From NCBI RefSeq assembly GCF_011764445.1, contig NZ_BLPG01000001.1, forward strand, positions 5,969,001-6,033,000: a DNA stretch of 64,000 nucleotides, read 5' to 3'. The position numbers and the translations under genes are program-made. Below the pieces are notes generated by a model that had not been told where the DNA came from, made no database searches, and worked only from the letters and a program-made list of their open reading frames with translations. Below are positions 17,941 to 27,034 of the stretch, in pieces (position 1 is the stretch's first letter; every line of letters starts with the position of its first letter). Source of the stretch: Phytohabitans rumicis (GTDB lineage Bacteria; Actinomycetota; Actinomycetes; Mycobacteriales; Micromonosporaceae).

Positions 17941-18992
17941 GATCGCAATCGTTGATTGAGGGTGGTGAGGAGGGACTCGACGACCCCCGGGTCGGGGGAA
18001 TCGACGAGGTCGGTCAGGTGGGTGGGCAGCGCCGCGCCGCCGGCCGGCACCCGCGCCAGCACCGGTGCGAAGACCGACTCGTCGGCTGTGCGGAAGCCGT
18101 GCTCGGCGGCGAGCCGGACGAGCTCCGGGTCGGTGGTCAGCAGCCGGCCGACCTCGCCGCCGCGGCCGTCGAAGGCGACCACCGTGTGCGTGCTGCTCGT
18201 GGTGGGGGAGAGGTAGACCAGGGTGGCGCCCAGCGGCAGCGTGCCGGACAGCGCCGCATCGACGTACTGGGCCTCGTAGGCGAGCACCAGCGGGGCGTAG
18301 TTGAGGCCCTGTGCGAGGTACTTCTCGAAGGGATCCTCTGTGGACCTCTCCAGGCCGCCCTGGTCGGCGAAGAGCTTGACCACCTGTTCGACCGCGCCCG
18401 CACCACCGCCCAGGCGCATGAGGGCGAGCCATGCGTAGACGGCGGCGGAGTTGGAGTCGCCCGGATGCGTGGTGGTCAGCAGGATGTCCCGGCGGGCCGG
18501 GTAGGCCACGTTGCCCGGCAGTTGGTCCCAGCGCTTGTCCTGGTGCGCCAGTTCGAGGAGCTTGGTCAGGTCGAGCACCCAGTGGCCCTCCGGCGCCCGC
18601 CGCGCCACCCCCTGCGCGGCCAGCAGGTCGGCGACCGGGGTGAACGTCGCGACCGCCAGCGGCGATCGGAACGGCGCGTAGGAACCGGTGGCCGGGCGCG
18701 CCTGCCGTACCCGATCGGCCGCCTGCTCGCTGCCGGGGAACGCGAAGTCGTACCGTCCCAACGGGACGGTCGTGGCCATCTCCCGCGAACCGCGCGGGTC
18801 GGTCTCCACCCGGAGCCCGTGCCGGGCGAACGCCTCCTGGACCCGGCGGTCGGCGAAGAACGGCGCCTTCTCCGAACCGACCACGCCGCGGACCGGGTCC
18901 AGATGGTCGGCGCCGAGGTACCAGCCGAGCCCGGCGCCGATCGCGGCCAGGACGACGGCGGTTACCAGGATGGTCCAGGGGCGGCGTCTCAC
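17937..18992 (-). CDS. Membrane-anchored solute-binding-like protein, first gene of the PHO-box operon
   Basis: Protein of about 351 aa: a basic N-terminus (VRRRPW), one transmembrane helix (TILVTAVVLAAIGAGLGWYL) and a large extracytoplasmic domain resembling extracellular solute-binding proteins (SEKAPFFADRRVQEAFARHG, TTTHPGDSNSAAVYAWLAL). The start is set at GTG 18992, directly before the basic segment and helix; the longer upstream frame would run through the PHO box and has no ribosome binding site. It is coupled by ATGA to the VWA lipoprotein. Transcribed divergently from phoD. Without a close relative I recognise, the ligand remains open. Confidence 0.8.
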   Translation of the reverse strand: MRRRPWTILVTAVVLAAIGAGLGWYLGADHLDPVRGVVGSEKAPFFADRRVQEAFARHGLRVETDPRGSREMATTVPLGRYDFAFPGSEQAADRVRQARPATGSYAPFRSPLAVATFTPVADLLAAQGVARRAPEGHWVLDLTKLLELAHQDKRWDQLPGNVAYPARRDILLTTTHPGDSNSAAVYAWLALMRLGGGAGAVEQVVKLFADQGGLERSTEDPFEKYLAQGLNYAPLVLAYEAQYVDAALSGTLPLGATLVYLSPTTSSTHTVVAFDGRGGEVGRLLTTDPELVRLAAEHGFRTADESVFAPVLARVPAGGAALPTHLTDLVDSPDPGVVESLLTTLNQRLRS

Positions 18993-19033
18993 GGCCCGAT
19001 GGTGGGTGCGGTCCAGGTCGCTTACAGTGCACG

Positions 19034-19055
19034 GAAGGTGAATAGTGGGTGAACG
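19034..19055 (-). promoter_or_regulatory. Putative PHO box (PhoP binding site) between divergent genes
   Basis: On the reverse strand the sequence reads GTTCACCCACT then ATTCACCTTCC: two adjacent 11-nt direct repeat units that follow the actinobacterial PhoP consensus (GTTCACC-type unit every 11 nt). It lies 42-63 bp upstream of GTG 18992 and 56-77 bp upstream of ATG 19111, so it could serve both divergent promoters. The downstream products, an alkaline phosphatase D and a phytase-like protein, fit the PhoP regulon. Confidence 0.75.
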
Positions 19056-19110
19056 GATATTTCGACAAGAGCTGTTGTGCTGGTCGTGCCGTTGCCGAAA
19101 TAGTTGCCCG

Positions 19111-20691
19111 ATGGAGATCCCAAACCGGAACGGGCTCACGATCAATAGGCGTCAAATACTGACCGGCGCCGCCGCGGTGGCGGGCGCGTCGACGCTGGCG
19201 ATTGGGGGACCGGCGCGGGCGGCCGACACGGCGGCGCCGTTCCTCCTCGGGGTGGCCAGCGGTGATCCGCTTCCCGACGCGGTGGTCCTCTGGACCCGAC
19301 TGATGGGCAACACCCGCCCGGTGCAGGTGGGCTGGCAGGTGGCGCGGGATGAGCGGTTCCGGCGGGTGGTGCGTTCCGGCACCGCCTGGGCGCGGCCCGA
19401 ACTGGCGCATTCCGTACACGTGGACGCGCGCGGGCTCGAGCCCGGACACGAATACTTCTACCGGTTCCGGGCGCACGGACACGTCAGCCCGGTGGGGCGT
19501 ACCCGGACGGCCCCGCACCGTTTCGCCCGGCCGCACCGGCTCCGCTTCGGCGTCGCGAGCTGTCAGGACATGCAAAATGGCTATTGGCCCGCGTACTGGG
19601 GGCTCGCCGATGAAGATTTCGACGTCGTCTTCCACCTCGGCGACTACATCTACGAGTACGACCCGGACAGTCGATTTCCGGACCGGTCACACACCACGCC
19701 GGCGACGCTTGGCCTGGACCAACTGCGCACATTGGACGATTACCGCAATCGGCACGCGCAGTACAAGAGCGATCCGGCCCTGCGCGCCGCGCACGCCGCC
19801 GGCGCCTGGGTGGTCACGTGGGACGACCACGAGACCGAAAACAACTACGCCGGCTTCGTCGACGAGCTCGACTCCGGAGCGGCGCACCAGACGGCCGAGG
19901 AGTTCGCCCGGCAGCGGGCGGCCGCCTACCAGGCGTACTACGAGCACATGCCGATCCGCGCCCACCTGCGCCCCGGCAGCGACGGGATGCGGATCTACCG
20001 CCGCTTCGACTTCGGCCTACTGGCCCGGGTGAACGTCCTCGACACCCGGCAGTACCGGACCGACCAGCCCGGCCCGGTCGACCTCGGCCCCGAACCGTTC
20101 GGGCGGAACAACACCACCGGCACCCTCACCGGCGACGCCCAGGAGCAGTGGCTGGCGCACGGCCTGACCCACTCGCCCGCCCGCTGGAACGTGATCGCCC
20201 AGCAGGTGATGATGAGCAGGACCCGATTCCCCAATCCCGGTGGACCCGTGCCGCCCACGATCGTCAACCTGGACCAGTGGGACGGCTACATGCCGCAACG
20301 CGACCGGCTGCTCGGGCTGCTGCACGAGGCGCAGGTGGCCAACCCGGTGGTCCTCGCCGGCGACATCCACTCCACCTGGATCAGCGACCTCAAGCTCAAC
20401 TTCGACGACCCGGCCTCGCCGGTGGTCGCGGCCGAATTCGTGGGTACGTCGATCAGCTCCGACTTCCCGCTCGCGTTCGACGCGCCGATCAAGCAGGCCA
20501 ACCCGCTGCTGAACCCGCACGTGCGCTACTTCGACGGGCTCAAGCGGGGATACCTGCGGTGCGACGTCGAGCGCGGCTCCTGGCGTACCGACGTCCGCGT
20601 GGTCGACACCATCGACGTACGCGAGGCGCCGGTGCGCACGGCGGCCTCGTTCGCGGTCGAAGCCGGCCGCCCGGGGGTGGTCGCGGCCTGA
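19111..20691 (+). CDS. phoD: Alkaline phosphatase D (PhoD)
   Basis: Secreted phosphodiesterase/phosphatase of about 526 aa. The N-terminus carries a twin-arginine signal (NRRQILTGAAAVAG, then ARAAD near the cleavage site), as known for PhoD, which is folded with Fe/Ca before Tat export. Metal-site motifs are present: RFGVASCQDMQNGYW, VFHLGDYIYEYD, TWDDHETENNY and VLAGDIHSTW. The start is ATG 19111, which places the Tat motif close to the N-terminus; a GTG further upstream would overlap the PHO box. It is the plus-strand half of a divergon sharing that box and should be induced by phosphate starvation. Confidence 0.93.
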   Translation: MEIPNRNGLTINRRQILTGAAAVAGASTLAIGGPARAADTAAPFLLGVASGDPLPDAVVLWTRLMGNTRPVQVGWQVARDERFRRVVRSGTAWARPELAHSVHVDARGLEPGHEYFYRFRAHGHVSPVGRTRTAPHRFARPHRLRFGVASCQDMQNGYWPAYWGLADEDFDVVFHLGDYIYEYDPDSRFPDRSHTTPATLGLDQLRTLDDYRNRHAQYKSDPALRAAHAAGAWVVTWDDHETENNYAGFVDELDSGAAHQTAEEFARQRAAAYQAYYEHMPIRAHLRPGSDGMRIYRRFDFGLLARVNVLDTRQYRTDQPGPVDLGPEPFGRNNTTGTLTGDAQEQWLAHGLTHSPARWNVIAQQVMMSRTRFPNPGGPVPPTIVNLDQWDGYMPQRDRLLGLLHEAQVANPVVLAGDIHSTWISDLKLNFDDPASPVVAAEFVGTSISSDFPLAFDAPIKQANPLLNPHVRYFDGLKRGYLRCDVERGSWRTDVRVVDTIDVREAPVRTAASFAVEAGRPGVVAA

Positions 20692-20711
20692 CCTTGCGGC
20701 AGGATGTACCC

Positions 20712-22559
20712 ATGGCTGGGCGGATCCGGGACGAGGATATTGCGCTCGTGCGGGAGCGCACGGCGATCGCTGACGTGATCTCCGAGCACGTCACGCTCAA
20801 GTCGGCGGGCGGTGGCAACCTCAAGGGCCTGTGCCCGTTCCACGACGAGAAGACGGCGTCGTTCACGGTCGCTCCGGCCCGAAATGTGTACTTTTGTCAT
20901 GGGTGTGGGCAGGGTGGGGACGCCATCAAGTTCCTCATGGACATCGACCACCTCTCGTTCGTGGAGTCGGTCGAGCGGCTGGCCGCCCGCGCCGGCATCC
21001 AGCTGCGGTACGCCGAAGCTGGCCCCGCCCCGGTGCGCCAGAATCAAGGCCAGCGGCAGCGCCTCGTGGCTGCCCACGCCGCCGCCCTCGAGTTCTACGC
21101 CGACCAGCTTCGTACCGCGCCGGCCCACAAGGCGCGCGAGTTTCTCGCCGAGCGCGGCTTCGACCGAGCGACGGCTCAGCAGTATGCCTGCGGCTTCGCC
21201 CCGGACGCGTGGGACCACCTGGCCAAGCATCTGCGGCAGAAGGGGTTCACCCCGCAGGAGATGATCACCGCAGGACTGGCCCGGGAGGCGCGGTCCGGCT
21301 CGCTGATCGACCGCTTCCGGCGCCGGCTGCTGTGGCCCATCAAGGACCTGACCGGTGATGTGATCGGATTCGGCGCGCGCAAGCTCTTCGACGACGATGA
21401 CGGGCCGAAGTACCTCAACACCCCCGAGACCCCTCTGTACAAGAAATCCCATGTGCTCTATGGGGTCGACCAGGCCAAGCGGGAGATCGCCAAGCAGGGT
21501 CGGGTGGTCATCGTCGAGGGCTACACCGACGTGATGGCCTGCCACCTCGCGGACGTGCCGACCGCGGTGGCGACGTGCGGCACGTCGTTCGGCACCGACC
21601 ACATCGGAGTGCTGCGCCGGCTGCTGATGGACACGGACGGCTTCGCCGGCGAGATCATCTTCACCTTCGACGGGGACGCGGCCGGCCAGAAGGCCGCGCT
21701 GCGGGCGTTCGAGGAGGACCAGAAGTTCGTCGGCCGCACGTTCATCGCGATCTCACCGGACAACATGGACCCCTGCGAACTGCGGCTCGCCAAGGGGGAC
21801 ATGGCGGTCCGGGACCTGGTCGCGCGGCGCGAGCCACTCGTCGACTTCGCGCTGCGCCAGGTGCTTTCGCGGCACGACCTGGACACCGTCGAGGGCCGGG
21901 TGGACGCGATGCGCCGGGCCGCGCCGCTGGTCGCGAAGATCAAAGACCGGGAAAAGCGCCCCGAGTACGTCCGGAAGCTCGCCGGCGACCTCGGCATGGA
22001 GATCGAGCCGGTGCAGCGGGCGGTGGCGGCGGCGCTCGGTAGGACCGAGGCCGCGAATGGCCCCGCCGCGGTTCAGGCGTCTGTGGACAGTCCACAGTCG
22101 ATGGTCGAGCGGGAGTGCCTGAAGCTGGCGTTGCAGATGCCGGCCCTGGCGGGCCCGATGTTCGACGCGCTGGGCCCGGAGGTCTACCGGCACCCCGTAC
22201 ACGCGGTGGTCCGGGAGGCCATCGCCGCGGCGGGCGGCGCGGCGTCCGCGGCGGCCGGGGCCGTCTGGATCGAGGGGGTACGCGACGCCTGCGCCGACCT
22301 GGCCGCGAAGGCGCTCGCCGGGGAGCTGGCCGTCGAGCCCCTTCAGCTCGAGATGGAGCCGGACATGCGGTATCTGTCGATGCAGCTCGCCCAGTTGCAA
22401 CTTCCCGGCGTGATGCAGCGAATCGGCGAGATCAAGTCGAAGGTTCAACGCATCAATCCCGTGTCGAACGCCGATGATCACTTGCGTCTCTTTAGCGAGC
22501 TGCTGCCCTTGGAGCAGAAGGCGCGGGCGCTGCGCGAGCAGGCGGTGGGTGGCCTATGA
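20712..22559 (+). CDS. dnaG: DNA primase DnaG
   Basis: Replicative primase of 615 aa, which lays RNA primers at the fork. The N-terminal CHC2 zinc finger has Cys41, His44, Cys62 and Cys65 (CPFHDE ... YFCHGCGQGGD). The catalytic core has DRFRRRLLWPIKD and FGARKL, and the Toprim domain has VIVEGYTDVMA and FDGDAAGQKA. The C-terminal 150 residues form the helicase-binding region. Length is normal for actinobacteria. It starts at ATG 20712, 20 bp after phoD, and its stop overlaps the next gene by 4 bp. Confidence 0.97.
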   Translation: MAGRIRDEDIALVRERTAIADVISEHVTLKSAGGGNLKGLCPFHDEKTASFTVAPARNVYFCHGCGQGGDAIKFLMDIDHLSFVESVERLAARAGIQLRYAEAGPAPVRQNQGQRQRLVAAHAAALEFYADQLRTAPAHKAREFLAERGFDRATAQQYACGFAPDAWDHLAKHLRQKGFTPQEMITAGLAREARSGSLIDRFRRRLLWPIKDLTGDVIGFGARKLFDDDDGPKYLNTPETPLYKKSHVLYGVDQAKREIAKQGRVVIVEGYTDVMACHLADVPTAVATCGTSFGTDHIGVLRRLLMDTDGFAGEIIFTFDGDAAGQKAALRAFEEDQKFVGRTFIAISPDNMDPCELRLAKGDMAVRDLVARREPLVDFALRQVLSRHDLDTVEGRVDAMRRAAPLVAKIKDREKRPEYVRKLAGDLGMEIEPVQRAVAAALGRTEAANGPAAVQASVDSPQSMVERECLKLALQMPALAGPMFDALGPEVYRHPVHAVVREAIAAAGGAASAAAGAVWIEGVRDACADLAAKALAGELAVEPLQLEMEPDMRYLSMQLAQLQLPGVMQRIGEIKSKVQRINPVSNADDHLRLFSELLPLEQKARALREQAVGGL

Positions 22560-23068
22560 AGCTGTTTCGGCGCAAGGCGAAGCTGCCGGCCGACCGGCGT
22601 CCCGCTCTGGAGGCGGACGAGCGGATCCTCTCCTGGGCGGAGTCGTCCGACGGCGACGTGGTCGCGACCAACCTCGGGCTGTGGCTGCCCGGCCGGGCGC
22701 GGCTGGGCTGGCACGAGATCCACAAGGCGGTCTGGTCGGGGCGGGAGCTGACCGTCACGCCGGCCGGCGTGGTGCGGGAGCGCCCCGAGTACGCCGTGGT
22801 CGCCGACGAGCCGCTCCTGACGTACCTCCTGCTGGAGCCCGGCGACGTGCCGCACCAGGTGCGCGCGAGGGTGACCCGTTCGGTGGCGTACACCGAACAC
22901 CACCCGCTGCCCGACGGCGGCGGAGTGCGGGTGGTGGCGCGGCGGGTGAGCGGCGTGGACGGCCTGACCTGGACGGCCCGGTACGACGCGGGCGCCGCGC
23001 CGGCGGAGGAGACGGTCGACGAGTTGGTCGCGGCCGCCAGGGCGACCGCGGGTGTTGTCAGCCCGTGA
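22556..23068 (+). CDS. Conserved actinobacterial protein of unknown function, coupled to dnaG
   Basis: Small protein of 170 aa starting at ATG 22556 over the dnaG stop (ATGA). It begins with a basic stretch (MKLFRRKAKLP), then a mixed alpha/beta region with repeated Gly-Trp and Val-rich strands (WLPGRARLGWHEIHKAVWSG) that could be a small beta-barrel or PH-like fold. There is no signal peptide, membrane helix or catalytic motif that I recognise. Its 3' end overlaps the convergent ROK gene by 11 bp. Coupling with dnaG suggests co-expression but gives no function. Confidence 0.8.
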   Translation: MKLFRRKAKLPADRRPALEADERILSWAESSDGDVVATNLGLWLPGRARLGWHEIHKAVWSGRELTVTPAGVVRERPEYAVVADEPLLTYLLLEPGDVPHQVRARVTRSVAYTEHHPLPDGGGVRVVARRVSGVDGLTWTARYDAGAAPAEETVDELVAAARATAGVVSP

Positions 23069-24239
23069 AGACGTGGTCGCTGATCAGGCGGGCCGCTCCG
23101 ACGAGCCCGGCCTGATCGCCCATCTCGGACAGCGCGATCGGCATGTCGCCGGTGGCTAGCGGCAGCGACTTGCGGTAGACGACGGCGCGGATCTCGGCGA
23201 GCAGCGCGTGCCCCATGCCGGCGACGCCGCCGCCGATGACGACCAGGCCGGGGTTGAAGAAGCTCACCAGGCCGGCGAGGACCTGACCGACGCGGCGCGC
23301 GCCGTCGCGGACCAGTCCCATCGCGTACGGGTCGCCGTCCGTCGCCGCCGTGGACACGTCGACCGGGGTGACCGCGCCGGCCTCGCGCAGCCGGTCGGCG
23401 AGGTGCGGCGACCGCCCGGAGCGGGCCGCGACGAGGGCGTCCCGGGTCAGCGCGGCCCCGCCGAAGAACGCCTCCAGGCAGCCGGTGTTGCCGCAGACGC
23501 AGATCGGGCCGTGCGGGTCGACGGAGGTGTGGCCGATGTCGCCGGCGCTGCCGGTGGCGCCGCGGTAGACCTGGCCGCCGGCGACGATGCCGCAGCCGAT
23601 GCCCGCGCCGATCTTGACGAACAGGAAGTCGTCGAAGGTGCGCGCGATGCCGGCGTGCATCTCGCCGAGCGCCATGATGTTGACGTCGTTGTCGACGAGC
23701 ACCGGGCAGCCCAGTTCGGTGGCGAGCGTCTCGCGCAGCGGAAAGCGGTGCCAGCCGGGCATGAACGGCGGCGAGACGGGCACCCCCTCGCGAAAGCTCA
23801 CCGGGCCGGGCACGCCCACGCCGGCCCCGGTGAAGCGGGTGGTGCCGGTGTCGGCGCGCAGCTTGTTGACCAGTTCGAGGGCCTGGCTGATCACGGCGGC
23901 CGGCCCGCGCCGCAGGTCGGTGTGCTCGGTGACCCGGGCCAGCACGCGCATCTCGCCGTCGGTGACGGCGAGGTCGAGCGTGGTGGCGCCGATGTCGATG
24001 CCGAGGAAGCGGGTGGCCTCGGCGATCTGGACCAGCGACGAACGCCGGCCGCCTCGGGAGGCGGCCGGTCCGACGGTGTCGACGAGTCCTCGTTCGATGA
24101 GGCGGTCGATGTCGACCGAGAGCTTGGATCGGGACAGTCCCACCGCGTCGACCAGTTCGGCGCGCGAGCGAGGCCCGCCGTCGCGCAGGAGGCGAAGCAC
24201 CGCCGCCTGGTGCCGATTGTCGGGCCACACTCCAACCAT
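23058..24239 (-). CDS. ROK-family transcriptional regulator (NagC/XylR type)
   Basis: Regulator of 393 aa. The N-terminal winged HTH (residues 8-60; RSRAELVDAVGLSRSKLSVD) is followed by a ROK sugar-kinase fold with the phosphate loop IDIGATTLDLAV, the catalytic-type Asp in DNDVNIMALGE and the zinc motif CVCGNTGCLE. Such proteins sense a sugar and control uptake or catabolic genes. The start is ATG 24239. It is divergent from an ABC-2 exporter; AAAGTTTG-like words in the shared promoter (24254-24264 and 24273-24286) may be its operators. A close paralogue lies at 28419-29596, and this intact copy was used to locate the frameshift in that one. Confidence 0.92.
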   Translation of the reverse strand: MVGVWPDNRHQAAVLRLLRDGGPRSRAELVDAVGLSRSKLSVDIDRLIERGLVDTVGPAASRGGRRSSLVQIAEATRFLGIDIGATTLDLAVTDGEMRVLARVTEHTDLRRGPAAVISQALELVNKLRADTGTTRFTGAGVGVPGPVSFREGVPVSPPFMPGWHRFPLRETLATELGCPVLVDNDVNIMALGEMHAGIARTFDDFLFVKIGAGIGCGIVAGGQVYRGATGSAGDIGHTSVDPHGPICVCGNTGCLEAFFGGAALTRDALVAARSGRSPHLADRLREAGAVTPVDVSTAATDGDPYAMGLVRDGARRVGQVLAGLVSFFNPGLVVIGGGVAGMGHALLAEIRAVVYRKSLPLATGDMPIALSEMGDQAGLVGAARLISDHVFTG

Positions 24240-24253
24240 TCGGCCAAGATAGC

Positions 24254-24286
24254 GCAAAGTTTGCTCGTGTTGGAGACAACTTTCTC
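24254..24286. promoter_or_regulatory. Possible ROK operator words in a divergent promoter
   Basis: GCAAAGTTTGC at 24254-24264 is a palindrome around a central G. GAGACAACTTTCTC at 24273-24286 contains a related AAAGTT core on the other strand. Similar words occur at 26857-26866 (CAAAAGTTTG) and 28298-28311 (AAAAAAGTTGTGC), each upstream of carbohydrate-related genes. ROK regulators are known to bind A/T-rich inverted motifs of this kind, so a shared operator is plausible but unproven. Confidence 0.4.
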
Positions 24287-24349
24287 CCGGACATGCAAAA
24301 GTCGAGAAACCCGGTTGGGGTTGTCGTACCCCGGCGCTACGGTTCGCGG

Positions 24350-25270
<921 letters not shown>

Positions 25271-25272
25271 CG

Positions 25273-26022
25273 ATGACCGCCGTCTTCGAGTACCACCTGG
25301 TCACCTACCGGCGGGTGTGGCGCGGCAGCGCGCTGTCGACGTTCATCCTGCCGCTGCTGACCATGCTCGGCTTCGGCGTGGGCGTCGGGGCGTACGTCGA
25401 CAACGGCGTGGGCGGCGTGCCCTACCTCGACTGGATCGTGCCCGGACTGATCGCCTCGACGGTGATGCAGGTGGCCATCTTCGAGTCCACCTGGCCGGTG
25501 CTGAGCGGCTTCAACTGGGTCCGGACGTTCGAGGGGCAGGCGGCCACGCCGGTGCGCCTCGACGACATCCTCGGCGGCAACCTGCTGTACGTGCTCTTCC
25601 GGGCGCTGACCGGCGCGGTGGCGTTCCTGATCGTCGCGCTGGCCTTCGGCGCGCTGCACTCGCCGTGGGCGCTGGCCGTGCTGCCGATCTCGCTCCTGCT
25701 CGCGCTCGCCGTGGCGGCGCCGACGTTCGCGTACAGCTCGTCGGTCCGCAGCGACAGCTACCTGGCGCTGCTCTTCCGGTTCGCGGTGATCCCGATGTCG
25801 CTGTTCGCGGGGGTGTTCTTCCCGGTCGAGTCGCTGCCGGTGGGGCTGCGCTGGCTGGCGTACGCGTCGCCGCTGTGGCACGGCGTCGACCTGTCCCGGG
25901 CGGCCACGCTCGGCGTCGCACCGGACTGGTCGGCCGCCGGGCACGTGCTCTACCTGGCCCTCTGGGCGGGTGCCGGCTACGCGCTGGCCCGCGTCCGGTT
26001 CCGCAAGCGGTTGGTGGTCTAG
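25273..26022 (+). CDS. ABC-2 type permease subunit 1
   Basis: Integral membrane protein of 249 aa with six predicted helices, for example LSTFILPLLTMLGFGVGVGA, ALTGAVAFLIVALAFGAL and LAVLPISLLLALAVAAPTF. The ABC-2 pattern FAVIPMSLFAGVFFPVESLP and LAYASPLWHGVDLSRA near the C-terminus is diagnostic for DrrB/NodJ-type exporter subunits. It starts 2 bp after the ATPase stop and ends 2 bp before the start of the second permease, so the three are one operon. Confidence 0.9.
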   Translation: MTAVFEYHLVTYRRVWRGSALSTFILPLLTMLGFGVGVGAYVDNGVGGVPYLDWIVPGLIASTVMQVAIFESTWPVLSGFNWVRTFEGQAATPVRLDDILGGNLLYVLFRALTGAVAFLIVALAFGALHSPWALAVLPISLLLALAVAAPTFAYSSSVRSDSYLALLFRFAVIPMSLFAGVFFPVESLPVGLRWLAYASPLWHGVDLSRAATLGVAPDWSAAGHVLYLALWAGAGYALARVRFRKRLVV

Positions 26023-26024
26023 AC

Positions 26025-26834
26025 ATGGTGGCTCTCGTCCTGCCCCGGCTGATCAGCTTCGAGGGCGCGGGTCGGCGGTCGGCGTCGGTGGCCGAGCGCA
26101 ACGTCGCCGCGCTCAAGTCGGCGTACTGGATCGTGCTGATCTCGGGCTTCTTCGAGCCGCTGCTCTACCTGCTGTCGATCGGCGTCGGCGTGGGCGACCT
26201 GGTCGGCGACCTCACCCTGCCCGGCGGCCGGGTCGTGGAGTATGCCGCGTTCGTCGCCCCGGCCATGCTCGCCTCGGCCGCCATGTCCGGCGCCTTGTCG
26301 GAAACGACCTTCAACTTCTTCGGGAAGATGAAGTACATGAAGCTCTACGACGGGATCCTCGCGACGCCCGTCAAGCCCTTCGAGATCGCGCTGGGCGAGC
26401 TGATGTGGGCGATGGTGCGCGGCTCGCTCTACTCCGCGGCCTTCCTGGTCGTCATGGTGGCGCTGGACCTGACCACCGGGCCGCGGGCGCTGGCCGCGTT
26501 CCCCGCCGCCGTGCTGGTCGGCTTCGCGTTCGGTGGGATCGGCATGGCGCTGTCCACCTTCATGCGCGGCTGGCAAGACTTCGACCTGGTCGGCTCCGTC
26601 CAGTTCGCGCTCTTCCTCTTCTCCGGCACGTTCGTGCCCGCCGAGTCGTACCCGGCGGCGCTGCGGTGGGTGGTCGAGGTGACCCCGCTCTACCGCGCGG
26701 TCGACCTGATCCGCGGCATCAGCACCGGCGCGTTCGGCGCGGTGCAGTGGCTCGACATCGCGTACCTGCTCGTGGTCATGGGCCTCGGGCTGGCCGTCGC
26801 GGCTCGCCGGATGACAAAGCTCTTGTGCAAGTGA
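26025..26834 (+). CDS. ABC-2 type permease subunit 2
   Basis: Integral membrane protein of 269 aa with six predicted helices. It has the same ABC-2 signature as the preceding subunit (FALFLFSGTFVPAESYPAAL and VTPLYRAVDLIRGISTG) but a longer cytoplasmic N-terminus (RRSASVAERNVAALKSAYW). The start is ATG 26025, 2 bp after the previous stop. The two permeases are diverged from each other, so they probably form a heterodimer with the upstream ATPase. Nothing in the 200 bp downstream looks like a strong terminator. Confidence 0.9.
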   Translation: MVALVLPRLISFEGAGRRSASVAERNVAALKSAYWIVLISGFFEPLLYLLSIGVGVGDLVGDLTLPGGRVVEYAAFVAPAMLASAAMSGALSETTFNFFGKMKYMKLYDGILATPVKPFEIALGELMWAMVRGSLYSAAFLVVMVALDLTTGPRALAAFPAAVLVGFAFGGIGMALSTFMRGWQDFDLVGSVQFALFLFSGTFVPAESYPAALRWVVEVTPLYRAVDLIRGISTGAFGAVQWLDIAYLLVVMGLGLAVAARRMTKLLCK

Positions 26835-27034
26835 GACCAGCTTTCGTCGGCACAGTCAAAAGTTTGTAGCTTCAGGGCCTTTCTTTCGGCGAGATCTCGG
26901 TCTAGCGTCTGCTTTCAGGCGTAACACGCTCGACACATCCAGCGCTTCGGCGGCGCTGGACCGTTTGTTCACCTCACTTCTCCCTCTGTCTCGTCGACGG
27001 CGGCTCCCCGGCCGCTGCTGAAAGGTGGGAACAA
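26835..27034 (+). promoter_or_regulatory. Promoter region of the TIM-barrel isomerase gene
   Basis: 200-bp gap without a gene. It holds CAAAAGTTTG (26857-26866), a word shared with the ROK promoters, the near-palindrome CCAGCGCttcggcgGCGCTGG (arms at 26939-26945 and 26953-26959) and, just before the start codon, the ribosome binding site GAAAGGTGG. No convincing -10/-35 pair is visible. Confidence 0.45.

Noticed and set aside
26963-26975. GTTCACC upstream of the TIM-barrel isomerase as a second PHO box
   Set aside because: Only one half unit is present; the position 11 nt on does not match the consensus.
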